Source: Streptomyces beihaiensis (GTDB lineage: Bacteria; Actinomycetota; Actinomycetes; Streptomycetales; Streptomycetaceae). From it: a stretch of DNA of 64,000 nucleotides. Below are positions 16,071 through 25,709 of the stretch, piece after piece (within the stretch, counting starts at the first letter, position 1; every line of letters starts with the position of its first letter). Below the pieces are notes generated by a model, which made no database searches, was not told the DNA's origin, and was given only the letters and a program-made list of their open reading frames with translations. The position numbers were made by a program, and so were the translations under genes. Location: assembly GCF_026274175.1 (NCBI RefSeq), contig NZ_JAPHNL010000112.1:1-64000 (forward strand), given 5' to 3'.

Positions 16071-18281
16071 ATGGCAGGAACCGACCGCGAGAAGGCGCTC
16101 GACGCCGCGCTCGCGCAGATTGAACGGCAATTCGGCAAGGGCGCGGTCATGCGCATGGGCGACCGGACCCAGGAGCCCATCGAGGTCATCTCGACCGGCT
16201 CGACCGCGCTCGACGTGGCGCTGGGCGTCGGCGGCCTGCCGCGCGGCCGTGTGGTGGAGATCTACGGTCCGGAGTCCTCCGGTAAGACGACCCTGACCCT
16301 GCACGCCGTGGCCAACGCCCAGAGGGCCGGCGGATCGGTCGCCTTCGTCGACGCCGAGCACGCGCTCGACCCCGAGTACGCGAAGAAGCTCGGTGTCGAC
16401 GTAGACAACCTGATCCTCTCCCAGCCGGACAACGGCGAGCAGGCCCTGGAGATCGTGGACATGCTGGTCCGCTCCGGCGCCCTCGACCTCATCGTCATCG
16501 ACTCCGTCGCCGCGCTCGTGCCGCGCGCGGAGATCGAGGGCGAGATGGGCGACAGCCACGTCGGCCTTCAGGCCCGTCTGATGAGCCAGGCGCTGCGGAA
16601 GATCACCAGCGCGCTCAACCAGTCCAAGACCACCGCGATCTTCATCAACCAGCTCCGCGAGAAGATCGGCGTGATGTTCGGGTGCTTCAGCTACTCGACC
16701 AGGGTCACTCTTGCCGACGGCTCGCAGGAGAAGATCGGCAAGATCGTCAACGAGAAGATGGACGTCGAGGTCCTCTCCTACGACCCGGAAACCGACCGTG
16801 TCGTGCCGCGCCGTATCACCAACTGGTTCGACAACGGCAACGCCGAGCGGTTCCTCCAGTTCACCGTCGCCAAGTCCGGCAAGAACGGACGCGCCCAGTT
16901 CGCCGCGACGGAGAACCACTTGATCCGCACCCCGGGCGGATGGCGTGAGGCCGGTGAGCTCATCGCCGGAGACCGAGTGCTGATCACCGAGCCCAAACTC
17001 CTCAGCGAACAGCAGGAACAGGTCGTGTTCGGCTCCCTCATGGGTGACGGGGACCTCTCGCCCAATCGTAGGGACCGCAGCGGGGTCCGCTTCCGAATGG
17101 GGCACGGGGAGAGGCAGGCCGAGTACTTGGACTGGAAGGTCTCCCTGCTCGGAAACATCCCCGTCTCGCGAACGACGAATGACAAGGGGCATGTCTTCGC
17201 TGACTTCACCCCGCTTCCCGAACTGGACGAACTCCGGGAGGTCGTCTACTTCGGCGACGGCAAGAAGCACATCACCTGGGAGCACCTGAAGGCGCTCACT
17301 CCGCTCGCCCTGGCTGTCTGGTACATGGACGACGGCAGCCTCACCCTCCGCTCCAAGGGACTGCAGGGGCATACCGAGGGCGGGTCCGGGCGCATTGAAA
17401 TCTGTGTCGAGGCAATGAGCCCGGGATCTCGCGAGCGCATTGTCGACTACCTCCGCGACACGCACGGGCTCGATGTAGAGGTGCGCGTCAGCGGCAGCCG
17501 CGGTGTCTCGGTCCTCCAGTTCAGTACCGAGGCCAGTGCGCGATTCCAGGAGGTGATCGCGCCGTACGTGCATCCGTCGATGGAGTACAAGCTGCTGCCC
17601 CGCTTCCGCGGGCGGTTCTCGATCAAGCCCCAGTTCACCGACGCCACTGAGCGACTGGTTGCCTCGCGGATCCTGGACGTCCACGTCAAGCCGCAGACTC
17701 GCTCGATGAAGAAGTTCGACATCGAGGTCGACGGTACGCACAACTACTTCGTCGACGGCGTGATGGTGCACAACAGCCCTGAGACCACGACCGGTGGCCG
17801 CGCGCTGAAGTTCTACGCCTCGGTGCGTATCGACATCCGTCGTATCGAGACCCTGAAGGACGGCACGGAGGCGGTCGGCAACCGCACCCGCTGCAAGGTC
17901 GTCAAGAACAAGGTCGCGCCGCCCTTCAAGCAGGCCGAGTTCGACATCCTCTACGGGCAGGGCATCTCCCGTGAGGGCGGCCTGATCGACATGGGCGTGG
18001 AGCACGGCTTCGTCCGCAAGGCCGGCGCCTGGTACACGTACGAGGGCGACCAGCTCGGCCAGGGCAAGGAGAACGCGCGCAATTTCCTGAAGGACAACCC
18101 CGACCTGGCCAACGAGATCGAGAAGAAGATCAAGGAGAAGCTGGGCGTCGGTGTCCGCCCGGAGGAGCCGGGCGACGAGCTGGGCGCGGACGCGGCGGCC
18201 ACGACCCCCGCTGAGGACGCGGCCAAGGCGGTGCCCGCTCCCAAGGGCGGCAAGTCCAAGGCCGCGGCGGCCAAGAGCTAG
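16071..18281 (+). CDS. recA: Recombinase RecA precursor containing an intein
   Basis: 736-codon precursor. Removing the intein gives a 372-aa RecA, normal for Streptomyces. The N-extein (residues 1-204) has Walker A GPESSGKT (66-73), Walker [13 protein letters not shown] and ends in [13 protein letters not shown]. The C-extein restarts with [14 protein letters not shown] and runs through [17 protein letters not shown] to the Lys/Ala-rich tail [12 protein letters not shown] at 16071 gives [14 protein letters not shown], the usual Streptomyces start, about 170 nt after the SOS-box promoter. RecX starts 3 bp after the stop. The insertion falls in the nucleotide/DNA-binding L2 region, so no RecA activity is expected until splicing. 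Note the leader between promoter and start is unusually long. Confidence 0.97.
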   Translation: MAGTDREKALDAALAQIERQFGKGAVMRMGDRTQEPIEVISTGSTALDVALGVGGLPRGRVVEIYGPESSGKTTLTLHAVANAQRAGGSVAFVDAEHALDPEYAKKLGVDVDNLILSQPDNGEQALEIVDMLVRSGALDLIVIDSVAALVPRAEIEGEMGDSHVGLQARLMSQALRKITSALNQSKTTAIFINQLREKIGVMFGCFSYSTRVTLADGSQEKIGKIVNEKMDVEVLSYDPETDRVVPRRITNWFDNGNAERFLQFTVAKSGKNGRAQFAATENHLIRTPGGWREAGELIAGDRVLITEPKLLSEQQEQVVFGSLMGDGDLSPNRRDRSGVRFRMGHGERQAEYLDWKVSLLGNIPVSRTTNDKGHVFADFTPLPELDELREVVYFGDGKKHITWEHLKALTPLALAVWYMDDGSLTLRSKGLQGHTEGGSGRIEICVEAMSPGSRERIVDYLRDTHGLDVEVRVSGSRGVSVLQFSTEASARFQEVIAPYVHPSMEYKLLPRFRGRFSIKPQFTDATERLVASRILDVHVKPQTRSMKKFDIEVDGTHNYFVDGVMVHNSPETTTGGRALKFYASVRIDIRRIETLKDGTEAVGNRTRCKVVKNKVAPPFKQAEFDILYGQGISREGGLIDMGVEHGFVRKAGAWYTYEGDQLGQGKENARNFLKDNPDLANEIEKKIKEKLGVGVRPEEPGDELGADAAATTPAEDAAKAVPAPKGGKSKAAAAKS
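16683..17774 (+). other. RecA intein with LAGLIDADG homing endonuclease
   Basis: 364-aa in-frame protein intron within recA (precursor residues 205-568). The splicing elements are complete: Cys1 in [14 protein letters not shown], block B TENH (intein residues 76-79), block F-like [15 protein letters not shown], a penultimate His and terminal Asn (VMVHN), and Ser as the +1 extein nucleophile. Two dodecapeptide motifs of a LAGLIDADG endonuclease are intact: GSLMGDGDL (about 117-125) and WYMDDGSL (about 213-220), each with its acidic residue. Sequence and insertion point (GVMFG / SPETTTGG) match my recollection of the M. leprae RecA intein, not the M. tuberculosis site further downstream. Codons rare in the exteins (TTG Leu, AGG Arg, GTA Val) occur inside, consistent with horizontal arrival. 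Confidence 0.96.
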
Positions 18282-18284
18282 TCC

Positions 18285-19067
18285 GTGACGCGACGAACCG
18301 AGTGGGCCGAGTACGACGCCCGTCCCGAAGCCCCCGAGAGGCAAGGGCGCGGAGGCGGCCGGGCGTACGACGACGCCCCTTACGGGCAGGCCGGGCACGA
18401 CGTCGAACCGGGGGACGGCGTGGCGGACCGGCCGCGCCGCGGTGGACGTGCGCGCGGCTCCGGAGCGCGCGGGGGGCGGCGCCGGGGCGGGTTCGGCGAC
18501 GGATCCCGGGCGTCACAGGACGACGGTTCCCCTCCCTCGTCGAGGGCCGAGCGAGGGGAGCCGTCCGGGGACCCGGCGGAGCGGGCGCGGAACATCTGTC
18601 TGCGTCTGCTCACCGGGACCCCGCGCACGCGCAGCCAGCTCGCCGAAGCTCTGCGCAAGCGCGACATCCCCGACGAGGTCGCCGAGGAAGTGCTGTCACG
18701 GTTCGAGGAGGTCGGCCTCATCAACGACAGTGCCTTCGCCGACGCGTGGGTGGAGTCCCGGCACCACGGCAGGGGGCTGGCCCGGCGGGCGCTCGCCAGA
18801 GAGCTCCGCACCAAAGGTGTGGACTCCACGGTGATCGACGAGGCGGTCGGGCAGCTCGACGCCGAGCAGGAGGAGGAGACGGCGCGCGAACTCGTCGCCC
18901 GCAAGCTCCGCTCCACGCGCGGCCTCGACCGCGACAAGCGCCTGCGGCGCCTTGCGGGCATGCTCGCCCGCAAGGGGTATCCGGAGGGGATGGCGCTCAG
19001 AGTGGTGCGACAGGCGCTGGAGGGCGAGGGCGAGGAGACGGAGGACCTGGGCTTCGGGGACGGCTGA
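18285..19067 (+). CDS. recX: RecA regulatory protein RecX
   Basis: 260 aa. The first 95 residues are low-complexity and Arg/Gly-rich (for example RRGGRARGSGARGGRRRGG). The RecX three-helix repeats then begin at NICLRLLTGTPRTRSQLAEA and include VLSRFEEVGLINDSAFADAW and GRGLARRALARELRTKGV. RecX binds the RecA filament groove and tunes its activity. The GTG lies 3 bp after the recA stop, so expression is coupled to recA read-through. With an intein in the RecA precursor, RecX translation does not depend on splicing. Confidence is high from domain and position. Confidence 0.95.
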   Translation: MTRRTEWAEYDARPEAPERQGRGGGRAYDDAPYGQAGHDVEPGDGVADRPRRGGRARGSGARGGRRRGGFGDGSRASQDDGSPPSSRAERGEPSGDPAERARNICLRLLTGTPRTRSQLAEALRKRDIPDEVAEEVLSRFEEVGLINDSAFADAWVESRHHGRGLARRALARELRTKGVDSTVIDEAVGQLDAEQEEETARELVARKLRSTRGLDRDKRLRRLAGMLARKGYPEGMALRVVRQALEGEGEETEDLGFGDG

Positions 19068-19359
19068 GAGCCGGTCGGCCGCAGCGTGCGTTTGCCGCGC
19101 CTGTCGGTCGCCGCCTGTGCCGCCACCCGCCGTGTGCTGCCGTCCCGCCTCTCGCGGACCGGGGTCGGGCGCGGCCTCGCTCGCTGCTCCTGGTGGAGCG
19201 GGCGGGCTGTCGGCGTGGAGTGGATGAGCTGCCGTCCCGCGCCCATGCCCCCGGCCCAAGGCATCCCCCCACTCCCGGATGCCGGTCGGGCCCGCCGGAG
19301 GCCCGGCGCACCCGCCTGTCGCCGTCGGACCGGCTCCGAAGTCCCGCCCCGCGCGGCTC
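19068..19359. other. Intergenic spacer between convergent recX and the monooxygenase gene
   Basis: 292 bp of GC-rich sequence. Frames here show no recognisable protein and no long hairpin. I see no RNA gene, and any terminator for recX is not obvious. Confidence 0.4.
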
Positions 19360-21000
19360 TCACTCCCGGGCGCGGTCTCCCGGCTTCGTGGCGGCCGGGC
19401 CGGTGGACGGCTCGTCGTCGTGTTGCGGTGGGGTGGCCAGGGCGATGCGGGCCGCTTCGCGGAGCTCTGTGGGCTGCACCCCGCTCAACGCCGTGACCAG
19501 GTGGCCGTCGGGGCGGATCAGGAGCACGGTGTGCGCGGCGGCGCCGGGGTAGCTCTCCGCGACCAGGAGCTCCGCCTCGTGCGGCAGCGCCGTGACCGCG
19601 GCCGCGAGGCCGGGCATCAGACCGGCCGACATCCAGTGCTTGCGCTCCCACACCCCGGTGCCGGGAGCGACGAGAAGGACGAGCAGCCGTCCGAGGCCGA
19701 GCCGGTCGCGCAGACGTACGAACGAGCCCTCGGGATCGGTCACCTCCACGTCGGCCACCGGCGCGGCGACCGGCGTGCCGACCTCGGCCAGCGACTCCGT
19801 ACGCGGGGGAGTGAGCGGGGAATCGGCGTACGTTCCCGCCGCGCCGAGGACGCCGAGCCCCAGATGTCCGTCCGTGAGCAGCGCGTCGTGACCGCGCGCG
19901 GACCCGGGGACGTAGGAGCGCAGCCCCTTTCCGCCGCGCAGTATCGGCAGCGCCTGGTCGGCGGCGCGCAGCCGGCCGGCGACGACCGCACGGCGCTCGG
20001 CCTGGTAGCTGTCGAGCAGCGAGTCGGACACCCGGCGGGAGCCGTCGTGCCAGGCCAGAGCGAGTTTCCAGGCCAGGTTGTCGGCGTCGCGCAGCCCCTC
20101 GTCCAGGCCCTGGGTGCCGAGCGCGCCCAGCAGATGTGCCGCGTCCCCGGCGAGGAAGACGCGGCCCACGCGCCAGCGTCGGGCCAGCCGGTGGTGGACC
20201 GTGTGGACGCCGGTGTCCAGGAGTTCGTACGGCGGGGTGGAGCCGCCGCACCACCCCGCGAGCGTCTCCCGGACCCGTGCCACGAGCACCTCCGGGGTGA
20301 CCAGGTCGCTGCGGGGCGGCAGCAGCCAGTCCAGGCGCCAGACGCCGCCGGGGAGGGGGCGGGCCACGGCCTCCGCGCCCGTCGGCCCCGAGGTACGCCA
20401 CGGCGGGTTCCGATGGAGCAACGCCTCACCGGGCCACGGAAGTTCCGTCCGCAGCGCGGCCACGGCGTGTCGCTCGACCGCGGTTCGGCCCGGGAACCGG
20501 ATGTCGAGCAGCTTGCGCACGGTCGAACGGGGCCCGTCGCAGCCGACCAGGTAACTGCCGCGCCACCACGTGCCCTTGGGCCCGCGGGTGTGTGCCGTGA
20601 GACCGGTGCGCTCCTCCTCGATCGAGTCGAGGCGGCTGTCGACGGCGACCTTGATCAGCCGTTCGCGCCGGACGGCCTCGCGCAGCGCGCCGGTCAGTTC
20701 GTGCTGGGCGACATGCAGCGGGGCGGGCAGCTCAGGACCGAAGGTGACCGCGCGCATCTCCTGCCTGCGGCGCATGGAGCGCCAGCCCGACCACCGGGCG
20801 CCGAGCGCGTCGAAGGGCGTGCCGGCGATCCGCTCGGCGAACGCGGCGGTGTCCTCGCGCAGAACGACGGTGCGGGCGGGCCGCTGTTCATCCTTGCCGG
20901 GGCCCTCGTCGAGCACCACGGACGGCACACCCTGCCGCGCGAGGGCGAGCGACAGCGCGAGTCCCACGGGCCCCGCACCGACGACGATCACCGGATCCAC
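19360..21000 (-). CDS. FAD-dependent aromatic monooxygenase (PheA/TfdB family)
   Basis: 546-aa group A flavoprotein hydroxylase. N-terminal GAGPVGLAL is the FAD-binding GxGxxG, YLVGCDGPRSTVRK is the DG motif, and FLAGDAAHLLGALGTQGLDE is the second FAD (GD) motif followed by the usual NLAWKLALA helix. The C-terminal thioredoxin-like domain ends near LIRPDGHLVTAL, as in phenol and polyketide hydroxylases. The GTG at 21000 puts the Rossmann strand at residue 2; an in-frame extension upstream has no domain. Substrate unknown: a catabolic phenol-type, polyketide-tailoring or rifampicin-type role is possible. It stands alone between recX and the glu operon. Confidence 0.85.
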   Translation of the reverse strand: MDPVIVVGAGPVGLALSLALARQGVPSVVLDEGPGKDEQRPARTVVLREDTAAFAERIAGTPFDALGARWSGWRSMRRRQEMRAVTFGPELPAPLHVAQHELTGALREAVRRERLIKVAVDSRLDSIEEERTGLTAHTRGPKGTWWRGSYLVGCDGPRSTVRKLLDIRFPGRTAVERHAVAALRTELPWPGEALLHRNPPWRTSGPTGAEAVARPLPGGVWRLDWLLPPRSDLVTPEVLVARVRETLAGWCGGSTPPYELLDTGVHTVHHRLARRWRVGRVFLAGDAAHLLGALGTQGLDEGLRDADNLAWKLALAWHDGSRRVSDSLLDSYQAERRAVVAGRLRAADQALPILRGGKGLRSYVPGSARGHDALLTDGHLGLGVLGAAGTYADSPLTPPRTESLAEVGTPVAAPVADVEVTDPEGSFVRLRDRLGLGRLLVLLVAPGTGVWERKHWMSAGLMPGLAAAVTALPHEAELLVAESYPGAAAHTVLLIRPDGHLVTALSGVQPTELREAARIALATPPQHDDEPSTGPAATKPGDRARE

Positions 21001-21232
21001 GGCGCGGCGCCTCCTGCCCCGGAAAGCTCGCCGGTGCGGATCCCGCGGTGCGACGCGGGCGGCGTACTGGACGTACAAGGACGGGCAGTTGGAGCGGGGT
21101 GCGCGTTCACAGAGCGTATGCAACCCATTGCCGGTGCTTGCGTCAAGTGACGGTGGCAGTGGCGGGGGCGCCTGTGCCCCTGTGGTACCGGAACGGTCGA
21201 GTGGCCCCGCCGGGTGTCTCGGGTGAACAGTA

Positions 21233-21265
21233 CAGCGGCCCGCCGCTCGGGCCGGCGGGCCGCTG
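21233..21265 (-). terminator. Hairpin terminator of the glu operon
   Basis: Perfect 13-bp arms CAGCGGCCCGCCG (21233-21245) and CGGCGGGCCGCTG (21253-21265) with a 7-nt loop, 20 bp beyond the gluD stop. Confidence 0.8.
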
Positions 21266-21285
21266 GGTGTGTCGGGAGGTCCGGC

Positions 21286-22155
21286 TCAGACAGCCGCGCC
21301 GTCGGGCGTCGGCGCCGCCGAGAGGACTGCCCCGGTGGACTTCTTGCCGCGCCGAAGCCGCTTCTCCAGCCACGAAGCGAACGTGGTGAGAGTGAAATTG
21401 ACGATCACGTAGATGACGGCGACGATCGTGAAGCACGCGATGGTGTTCGCCCCGTACGCGGCGCTCATCGGGCGGATGGCCGCCAGCAGCTCCGGGTACG
21501 TGATGATCGAGCCCAGCGCGGTGTCCTTGAGGATGACCACGAGCTGGCTGACGATGGCGGGCAGCATCGCCGTCACGGACTGCGGCAGCAGGATCGAGCG
21601 CATCGTCTGGCCCTTGCGCAGACCGATGGCGTACGCGGCCTCCGACTGGCCCTTGGGCAGGGCCTGGATGCCCGAACGGACGACCTCCGCGAGGACCGAG
21701 GAGTTGTAGAGCACCAGGCCCGTGACGACGGCGTACAGCGGCCGCTCGTCGGAGGACAGGTTCGAGAACTGGGAGTACGCCGCGTTCGCGAAGATCATCA
21801 GGATCAGGACCGGGATCGCGCGGAAGAACTCGACGACCGCGGTCGACGGAATGCGCACCGACAGATGGTCGGACAGGCGTGCGATGCCGAAGAACGCGCC
21901 GAGCGGCAACGCGATGACCATCGAGATGGCGGCGGCCTTCAGCGTGTTCTCAAGGCCAGGCCACAGGTAAGTCGTCCAGCTGCGGCTGTCGGTGAAGAAG
22001 GGCTTCCACTTCTCCCAGTCCAGCTGGTTCTTGTCGCTGAGCTGGGAGAGGACCCACCAGGCCACGGCGGCCGCGGCGACCAGGAAGACCACCGAATACA
22101 GGATGTTGCGCCGCTTGGCCCGCGGACCCGGAGTGTCGTAGAGAACGGAACTCAT
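21286..22155 (-). CDS. gluD: Glutamate ABC transporter permease GluD
   Basis: 289-aa inner-membrane permease of the polar amino acid (HAAT) ABC family. The conserved EAA-loop region is GQSEAAYAIGLRKGQTMRSI followed by LPQSVTAMLPAIVSQLVVILKDTAL. A first hydrophobic segment (ILYSVVFLVAAAAVAWWVL) precedes a soluble loop, then four or more helices. The start ATG overlaps the gluC stop by 4 bp (ATGA). It pairs with GluC as a heterodimer fed by GluB and powered by GluA. The polar C-terminal tail after KRLRRGKK is not conserved. A terminator follows. Confidence 0.92.
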   Translation of the reverse strand: MSSVLYDTPGPRAKRRNILYSVVFLVAAAAVAWWVLSQLSDKNQLDWEKWKPFFTDSRSWTTYLWPGLENTLKAAAISMVIALPLGAFFGIARLSDHLSVRIPSTAVVEFFRAIPVLILMIFANAAYSQFSNLSSDERPLYAVVTGLVLYNSSVLAEVVRSGIQALPKGQSEAAYAIGLRKGQTMRSILLPQSVTAMLPAIVSQLVVILKDTALGSIITYPELLAAIRPMSAAYGANTIACFTIVAVIYVIVNFTLTTFASWLEKRLRRGKKSTGAVLSAAPTPDGAAV

Positions 22156-22817
22156 CGCTTCACCGCCGCCTTCTTGCCGACCCAGCCGAGGATCAGACCG
22201 GTCGGGAGCGTCAGGCAGACGAAGCCGAACGCGAACACGGCGGAGATCAGGATGAGCTGAGCCTCGTTCTCGATCATGTCCTTCATGAGGGCCGCGGCCT
22301 CGGCCACACCGATCGCGGAGGCGACCGTGGTGTTCTTGGTGAGTGCGATCAATACGCTGGTCAGCGGGCCCACGACCGAGCGGAACGCCTGTGGCAGCAC
22401 CACCAGGGTCAGCACCTGGCCGAAGCTCAGCCCGAGGGCGCGGGCGGCCTCGGCCTGCCCGACCGGCACCGTGTTGATGCCGGACCGCAGTGCCTCGCAG
22501 ACGAACGCCGACGTGTAGGCGACCAGGCCGAGCACCGCCAGGCGGAAGTTGGTCGTGTTGACGATGTCCGAGCCGAGGCTGACGCCCAGCGTCTGGTAGA
22601 GGCCGAGCGAGGTGAAGACGATGATGACGACCAACGGGATGTTGCGCACCACGTTGACGTACGCGGTGCCGAAGCCGCGCAGCAGCGGGACCGGGCCGAC
22701 GCGCATACCGGCCAGCAGGGTCCCCCATATGAGGGAGCCGACGGCTGAGAGGGCGGTGAGTTGCACCGTCACCCAGAAGGCTCCCAGCAGGTCGTAACCT
22801 TCAAGAAAGTCGAACAC
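22152..22817 (-). CDS. gluC: Glutamate ABC transporter permease GluC
   Basis: 221-aa HAAT-type permease. Starts MFDFLEGYDLLGAFWVTVQL and has the coupling loop VGQAEAARALGLSFGQVLT followed by LVVLPQAFRSVVGPLTSVLI, the family hallmark. About five hydrophobic helices are visible. It sits 93 bp downstream of gluB, with an intergenic purine-rich start region, and overlaps gluD by 4 bp. Confidence 0.92.
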   Translation of the reverse strand: MFDFLEGYDLLGAFWVTVQLTALSAVGSLIWGTLLAGMRVGPVPLLRGFGTAYVNVVRNIPLVVIIVFTSLGLYQTLGVSLGSDIVNTTNFRLAVLGLVAYTSAFVCEALRSGINTVPVGQAEAARALGLSFGQVLTLVVLPQAFRSVVGPLTSVLIALTKNTTVASAIGVAEAAALMKDMIENEAQLILISAVFAFGFVCLTLPTGLILGWVGKKAAVKR

Positions 22818-22910
22818 GATCTCCCGCGCTTCCGCGTGTGTGGAGGGCTGTCAGGTGGTCCCGGGGCGCGGCGGCCGGTCCGTGGCGGGCCGCCGCGCCC
22901 CGGGGCGACG

Positions 22911-23744
22911 TCACTTGACGACGTTGCCGATCTTCGGGGCGGGCTCGTACTGGTAGTTCGCCGGACCGAAGTTGGCCTCCACGGCCTTCTGCCACGACTT
23001 GTCCGCGACCATCTTCTCCAGGGCCTTGTTGATCTTGGCCTTGAGCGGGCTGCCCTTCTTGACGCCGATGCCGTAGTTCTCGTTCGTCATCTTGAGGCCG
23101 GCCAGCTTGAACTTGCCCTTGAAGGCGCTCTGCGCGGCGTAACCGGCGAGGATCGAGTCGTCGGTGGTCAGCGCGTCGATGGCCTTGTTCTCCAGGCCGG
23201 TGAGGCACTCGGAGTAGCCGCCGTAGTTCTGCAGCTGGGCCTTGGGGGCGAGGGTGTCACGGATGTTCTGCGCCGAGGTCGAGCCGGTCACCGAGCACAG
23301 TTTCTTGCTGTTGAGGTCCTTGGCGCTCTTGATGGAGTTGTCGTCGGCGCGCACCAGGACGTCCTGGTGGGCCAGGAGGTACGGACCGGCGAAGTCGACC
23401 TTCTTCTCACGCTCGGGAGTGATCGAGTACGTGGCGGCGATGAAGTCCACGTCACCGCGCTGCAGCATCGTCTCGCGGTCGGCGCTCTTGGCCTCCTTCC
23501 ACTGGATGTCGCTCGCCTTGTAACCGAGCTGCTTGGCGACATAGGTGGCGACGTCGACGTCGAAGCCCGTGTACGTGCCGTCCGGGGTCTTCTGGCCGAG
23601 GCCGGGCTGGTCGAACTTGATGCCGATGGTGATCTTCTTGCCGCCGGACGAACCGTTGTCGTTCTTGCTGCCGCCGCAGGCGGTAGCGGTGACGGCGAGT
23701 GCGAGGGCGACGGAGGCCGCCGCGGTGACCTTGCGGCGCTTCAT
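22911..23744 (-). CDS. gluB: Glutamate-binding lipoprotein GluB
   Basis: 277-aa solute-binding lipoprotein. It has a lipoprotein signal with lipobox-like TATACG (Cys near residue 22; LALAVTATACGGSKND) and then the periplasmic-binding-protein type 2 fold starting ITIGIKFDQPGLGQKTPDGT, with VDFIAATYSITPEREKKVDF typical of the glutamate/glutamine family. The start at 23744 (MKRRKV) has AAGGATG 7 nt upstream; an ATG 9 nt earlier sits directly on that ribosome site. It is the most exported, most abundant component of the gluABCD system. A 182-bp spacer separates it from gluA. Confidence 0.92.
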   Translation of the reverse strand: MKRRKVTAAASVALALAVTATACGGSKNDNGSSGGKKITIGIKFDQPGLGQKTPDGTYTGFDVDVATYVAKQLGYKASDIQWKEAKSADRETMLQRGDVDFIAATYSITPEREKKVDFAGPYLLAHQDVLVRADDNSIKSAKDLNSKKLCSVTGSTSAQNIRDTLAPKAQLQNYGGYSECLTGLENKAIDALTTDDSILAGYAAQSAFKGKFKLAGLKMTNENYGIGVKKGSPLKAKINKALEKMVADKSWQKAVEANFGPANYQYEPAPKIGNVVK

Positions 23745-23926
23745 GGTGAACATCCTTGGTACTTGGTATCGGGAAAACGCGGAATCAGCGAAGCGTCGAC
23801 GAGCGGAGCGGGACGAGCGGAGCGGGGTGGGACGAGCGGGGCGGGCACCTGGCACACGCGGCACGCGTGGCACGCGCGCGTGGTGCGACCGTGTCGAGCA
23901 CGCGCGCGTGGGGTGTCAGTGGGGTG
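23745..23926. repeat. gluA-gluB spacer with direct repeats and paired palindromes
   Basis: This spacer carries three copies of a GACGAGCGGAGCGG-like unit (about 23799-23842). It also has two copies of the palindrome CACGCGCGCGTG (23871-23882 and 23899-23910), which can pair as a hairpin with a 16-nt loop. It may set the ratio of GluA to GluB mRNA by partial termination or 3'-end protection. Confidence 0.6.
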
Positions 23927-24706
23927 TCAGTGGTGCAGGATCTTCGACAGGAAGTCCTTGGCCCGGTCGCTGCTGGGATTGCTGAAGAACTGGTCGGGGG
24001 ACGCCTCTTCGACGATCCGGCCGTCCGCCATGAAGACCACGCGGTTGGCCGCCGACCGGGCGAAGCCCATCTCGTGCGTGACCACCACCATCGTCATGCC
24101 GTCCCGGGCGAGCTGCTGCATCACCTCGAGGACCTCGTTGATCATCTCCGGGTCGAGCGCCGACGTCGGCTCGTCGAAGAGCATCACCTTCGGGCCCATC
24201 GCCAGCGCCCGCGCGATGGCGACCCGCTGCTGCTGCCCGCCCGAGAGCTGCGCCGGATACTTGTCCGCCTGGGCGCCGACACCGACCCGGTCGAGAAGCG
24301 CGCGAGCCTTCTCCTCGGCTTCCTTCTTGTCCGCCTTGCGGACCTTGATCTGCCCCAGTGTCACGTTCTCGAGCACGGTCTTGTGCGCGAAGAGGTTGAA
24401 GGACTGGAACACCATCCCCACGTCCGCGCGCAGCCGGGCGAGCTCCTTGCCCTCCTGGGGCAGCGGTTTGCCGTCGATGGTGATCGAGCCGGAGTCGATG
24501 GTCTCCAGACGGTTGATCGTGCGGCACAGGGTGGACTTTCCGGAACCCGACGGGCCGATGACGACGACGACTTCGCCTCGCGCGATGGTCAGATCGATGT
24601 CCTGGAGCACGTGCAGCGCGCCGAAGTGCTTGTTGACGTGACTCAACGCGACCAGCGCGTCGCCCGCGGGGGGCGCGACGTCCTTGGTCACCGAAAGTTC
24701 GGTCAT
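23927..24706 (-). CDS. gluA: Glutamate ABC transporter ATPase GluA
   Basis: 259-aa ABC ATPase. Walker A is GPSGSGKST, the Q-loop VFQSFNLF, the signature [15 protein letters not shown], Walker [13 protein letters not shown] and the switch His is in [10 protein letters not shown], all normal for GlnQ-type ATPases. ATG 24706 (MTELSVTKD) has GGAG 9 nt upstream; an in-frame ATG at 24721 directly follows AGGAGG. First gene of the operon gluA-B-C-D, divergent from the response-regulator gene gluR across 295 bp. Confidence 0.93.
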   Translation of the reverse strand: MTELSVTKDVAPPAGDALVALSHVNKHFGALHVLQDIDLTIARGEVVVVIGPSGSGKSTLCRTINRLETIDSGSITIDGKPLPQEGKELARLRADVGMVFQSFNLFAHKTVLENVTLGQIKVRKADKKEAEEKARALLDRVGVGAQADKYPAQLSGGQQQRVAIARALAMGPKVMLFDEPTSALDPEMINEVLEVMQQLARDGMTMVVVTHEMGFARSAANRVVFMADGRIVEEASPDQFFSNPSSDRAKDFLSKILHH

Positions 24707-25001
24707 CGGGTGTTGCTCCATCCTCCTCGGTTGCGGAGGACAGTAATGAGGCGGTGCGACCAGCGTCATTACATCTGAGCGGAAATTGAGCATAACGATG
24801 GGGTTTCGACCGGACACGTTACGTGACAGACGGGCCCGGTCCGAGTACCGGCTGCGTAACGGAACGCGAGCACGGCCGGAACCCTCTTGACGTCGTCCTT
24901 GTCCATCGGCGTGGATGCCTTGTGCGCCGCACACGTGCGTGCGGGCACATCCGCACCGGGCGGGCCGGGACTGTACGAACGATGAACCTGAGGGGGCCGG
25001 A
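24707..25001. promoter_or_regulatory. Divergent control region of gluA and gluR
   Basis: 295 bp, more AT-rich than neighbours around 24740-24830. Two inverted repeats stand out: GTAATGA (24743-24749) with TCATTAC (24766-24772), and CGTTACG (24817-24823) with CGTAACG (24855-24861). They are reasonable candidates for the GluR operator and the two promoters, but this is inference from symmetry and position only. Confidence 0.5.
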
Positions 25002-25688
25002 ATGAGACTGCTGCTCGTCGAGGACGACGACCATGTTGCGGCGGCCCTCACGGCGGTTCTGTCCCGGCACGGCTTCGAGGTGCATCACGCGCGCAGCGGG
25101 GAGGAGGCGCTGCGGGCGCTCGTCCCGGAGGCGGCCGCGTTCGGCGTCGTCCTGCTCGACCTGGGGCTGCCGGACCAGGACGGCTACGAGGTCTGCGGCA
25201 AGATCCGCAAGCGCACGTCGACCCCGGTCATCATGGTGACCGCGCGGGGCGACGTACGCTCTCGCATCCACGGGCTGAACATGGGCGCGGACGACTACGT
25301 CGTCAAGCCCTACGACACCGGCGAACTGCTCGCCCGCATCCACGCGGTCAGCCGGCGCGGTGCCCACGGCGACACGGCAGCGGCGAGCGGCAGCGGCCTG
25401 CGGCTCGGCACGGTCCACATCGAACTGCCCACCCGCCAGGTCACGGTGGACGGCGAGACGGTGCAGCTCACCCGCAAGGAGTTCGACCTGCTGGCGCTGC
25501 TCGCCCAGCGCCCCGGCGTCGTCTTCCGCAGGGAGCAGATCATCAGCGAGGTGTGGCGCACCAGCTGGGAGGGGACCGGGCGCACCCTGGAGGTGCACAT
25601 CGCCTCACTGCGTGCCAAGCTGCGCAGGCCGGCCCTCATCGAGACCGTACGCGGCGTCGGGTACCGGCTCGTCGCTCCGGCCGCGTAA
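25002..25688 (+). CDS. gluR: Response regulator GluR (OmpR/PhoB family)
   Basis: 228 aa. Receiver domain with acidic pocket VEDDD near the N-terminus, phospho-acceptor Asp53 in [13 protein letters not shown], Thr in MVTARGD and Lys in YVVKPYD. The C-terminal winged helix covers [17 protein letters not shown] and the [16 protein letters not shown] recognition segment. ATG at 25002 has GGGGCCGG-type purines upstream. It is followed 21 bp later by the kinase gene. From memory, the S. coelicolor GluR-GluK system senses glutamate and controls the divergent gluABCD operon. Confidence 0.9.
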   Translation: MRLLLVEDDDHVAAALTAVLSRHGFEVHHARSGEEALRALVPEAAAFGVVLLDLGLPDQDGYEVCGKIRKRTSTPVIMVTARGDVRSRIHGLNMGADDYVVKPYDTGELLARIHAVSRRGAHGDTAAASGSGLRLGTVHIELPTRQVTVDGETVQLTRKEFDLLALLAQRPGVVFRREQIISEVWRTSWEGTGRTLEVHIASLRAKLRRPALIETVRGVGYRLVAPAA

Positions 25689-25709
25689 CACGCGTCGGCA
25701 GGCGACCAG

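Noticed and set aside
16683-17774. Alternative reading: recA disrupted by a frameshift or group II intron
   Set aside because: The reading frame is continuous and contains all intein splice and endonuclease motifs.
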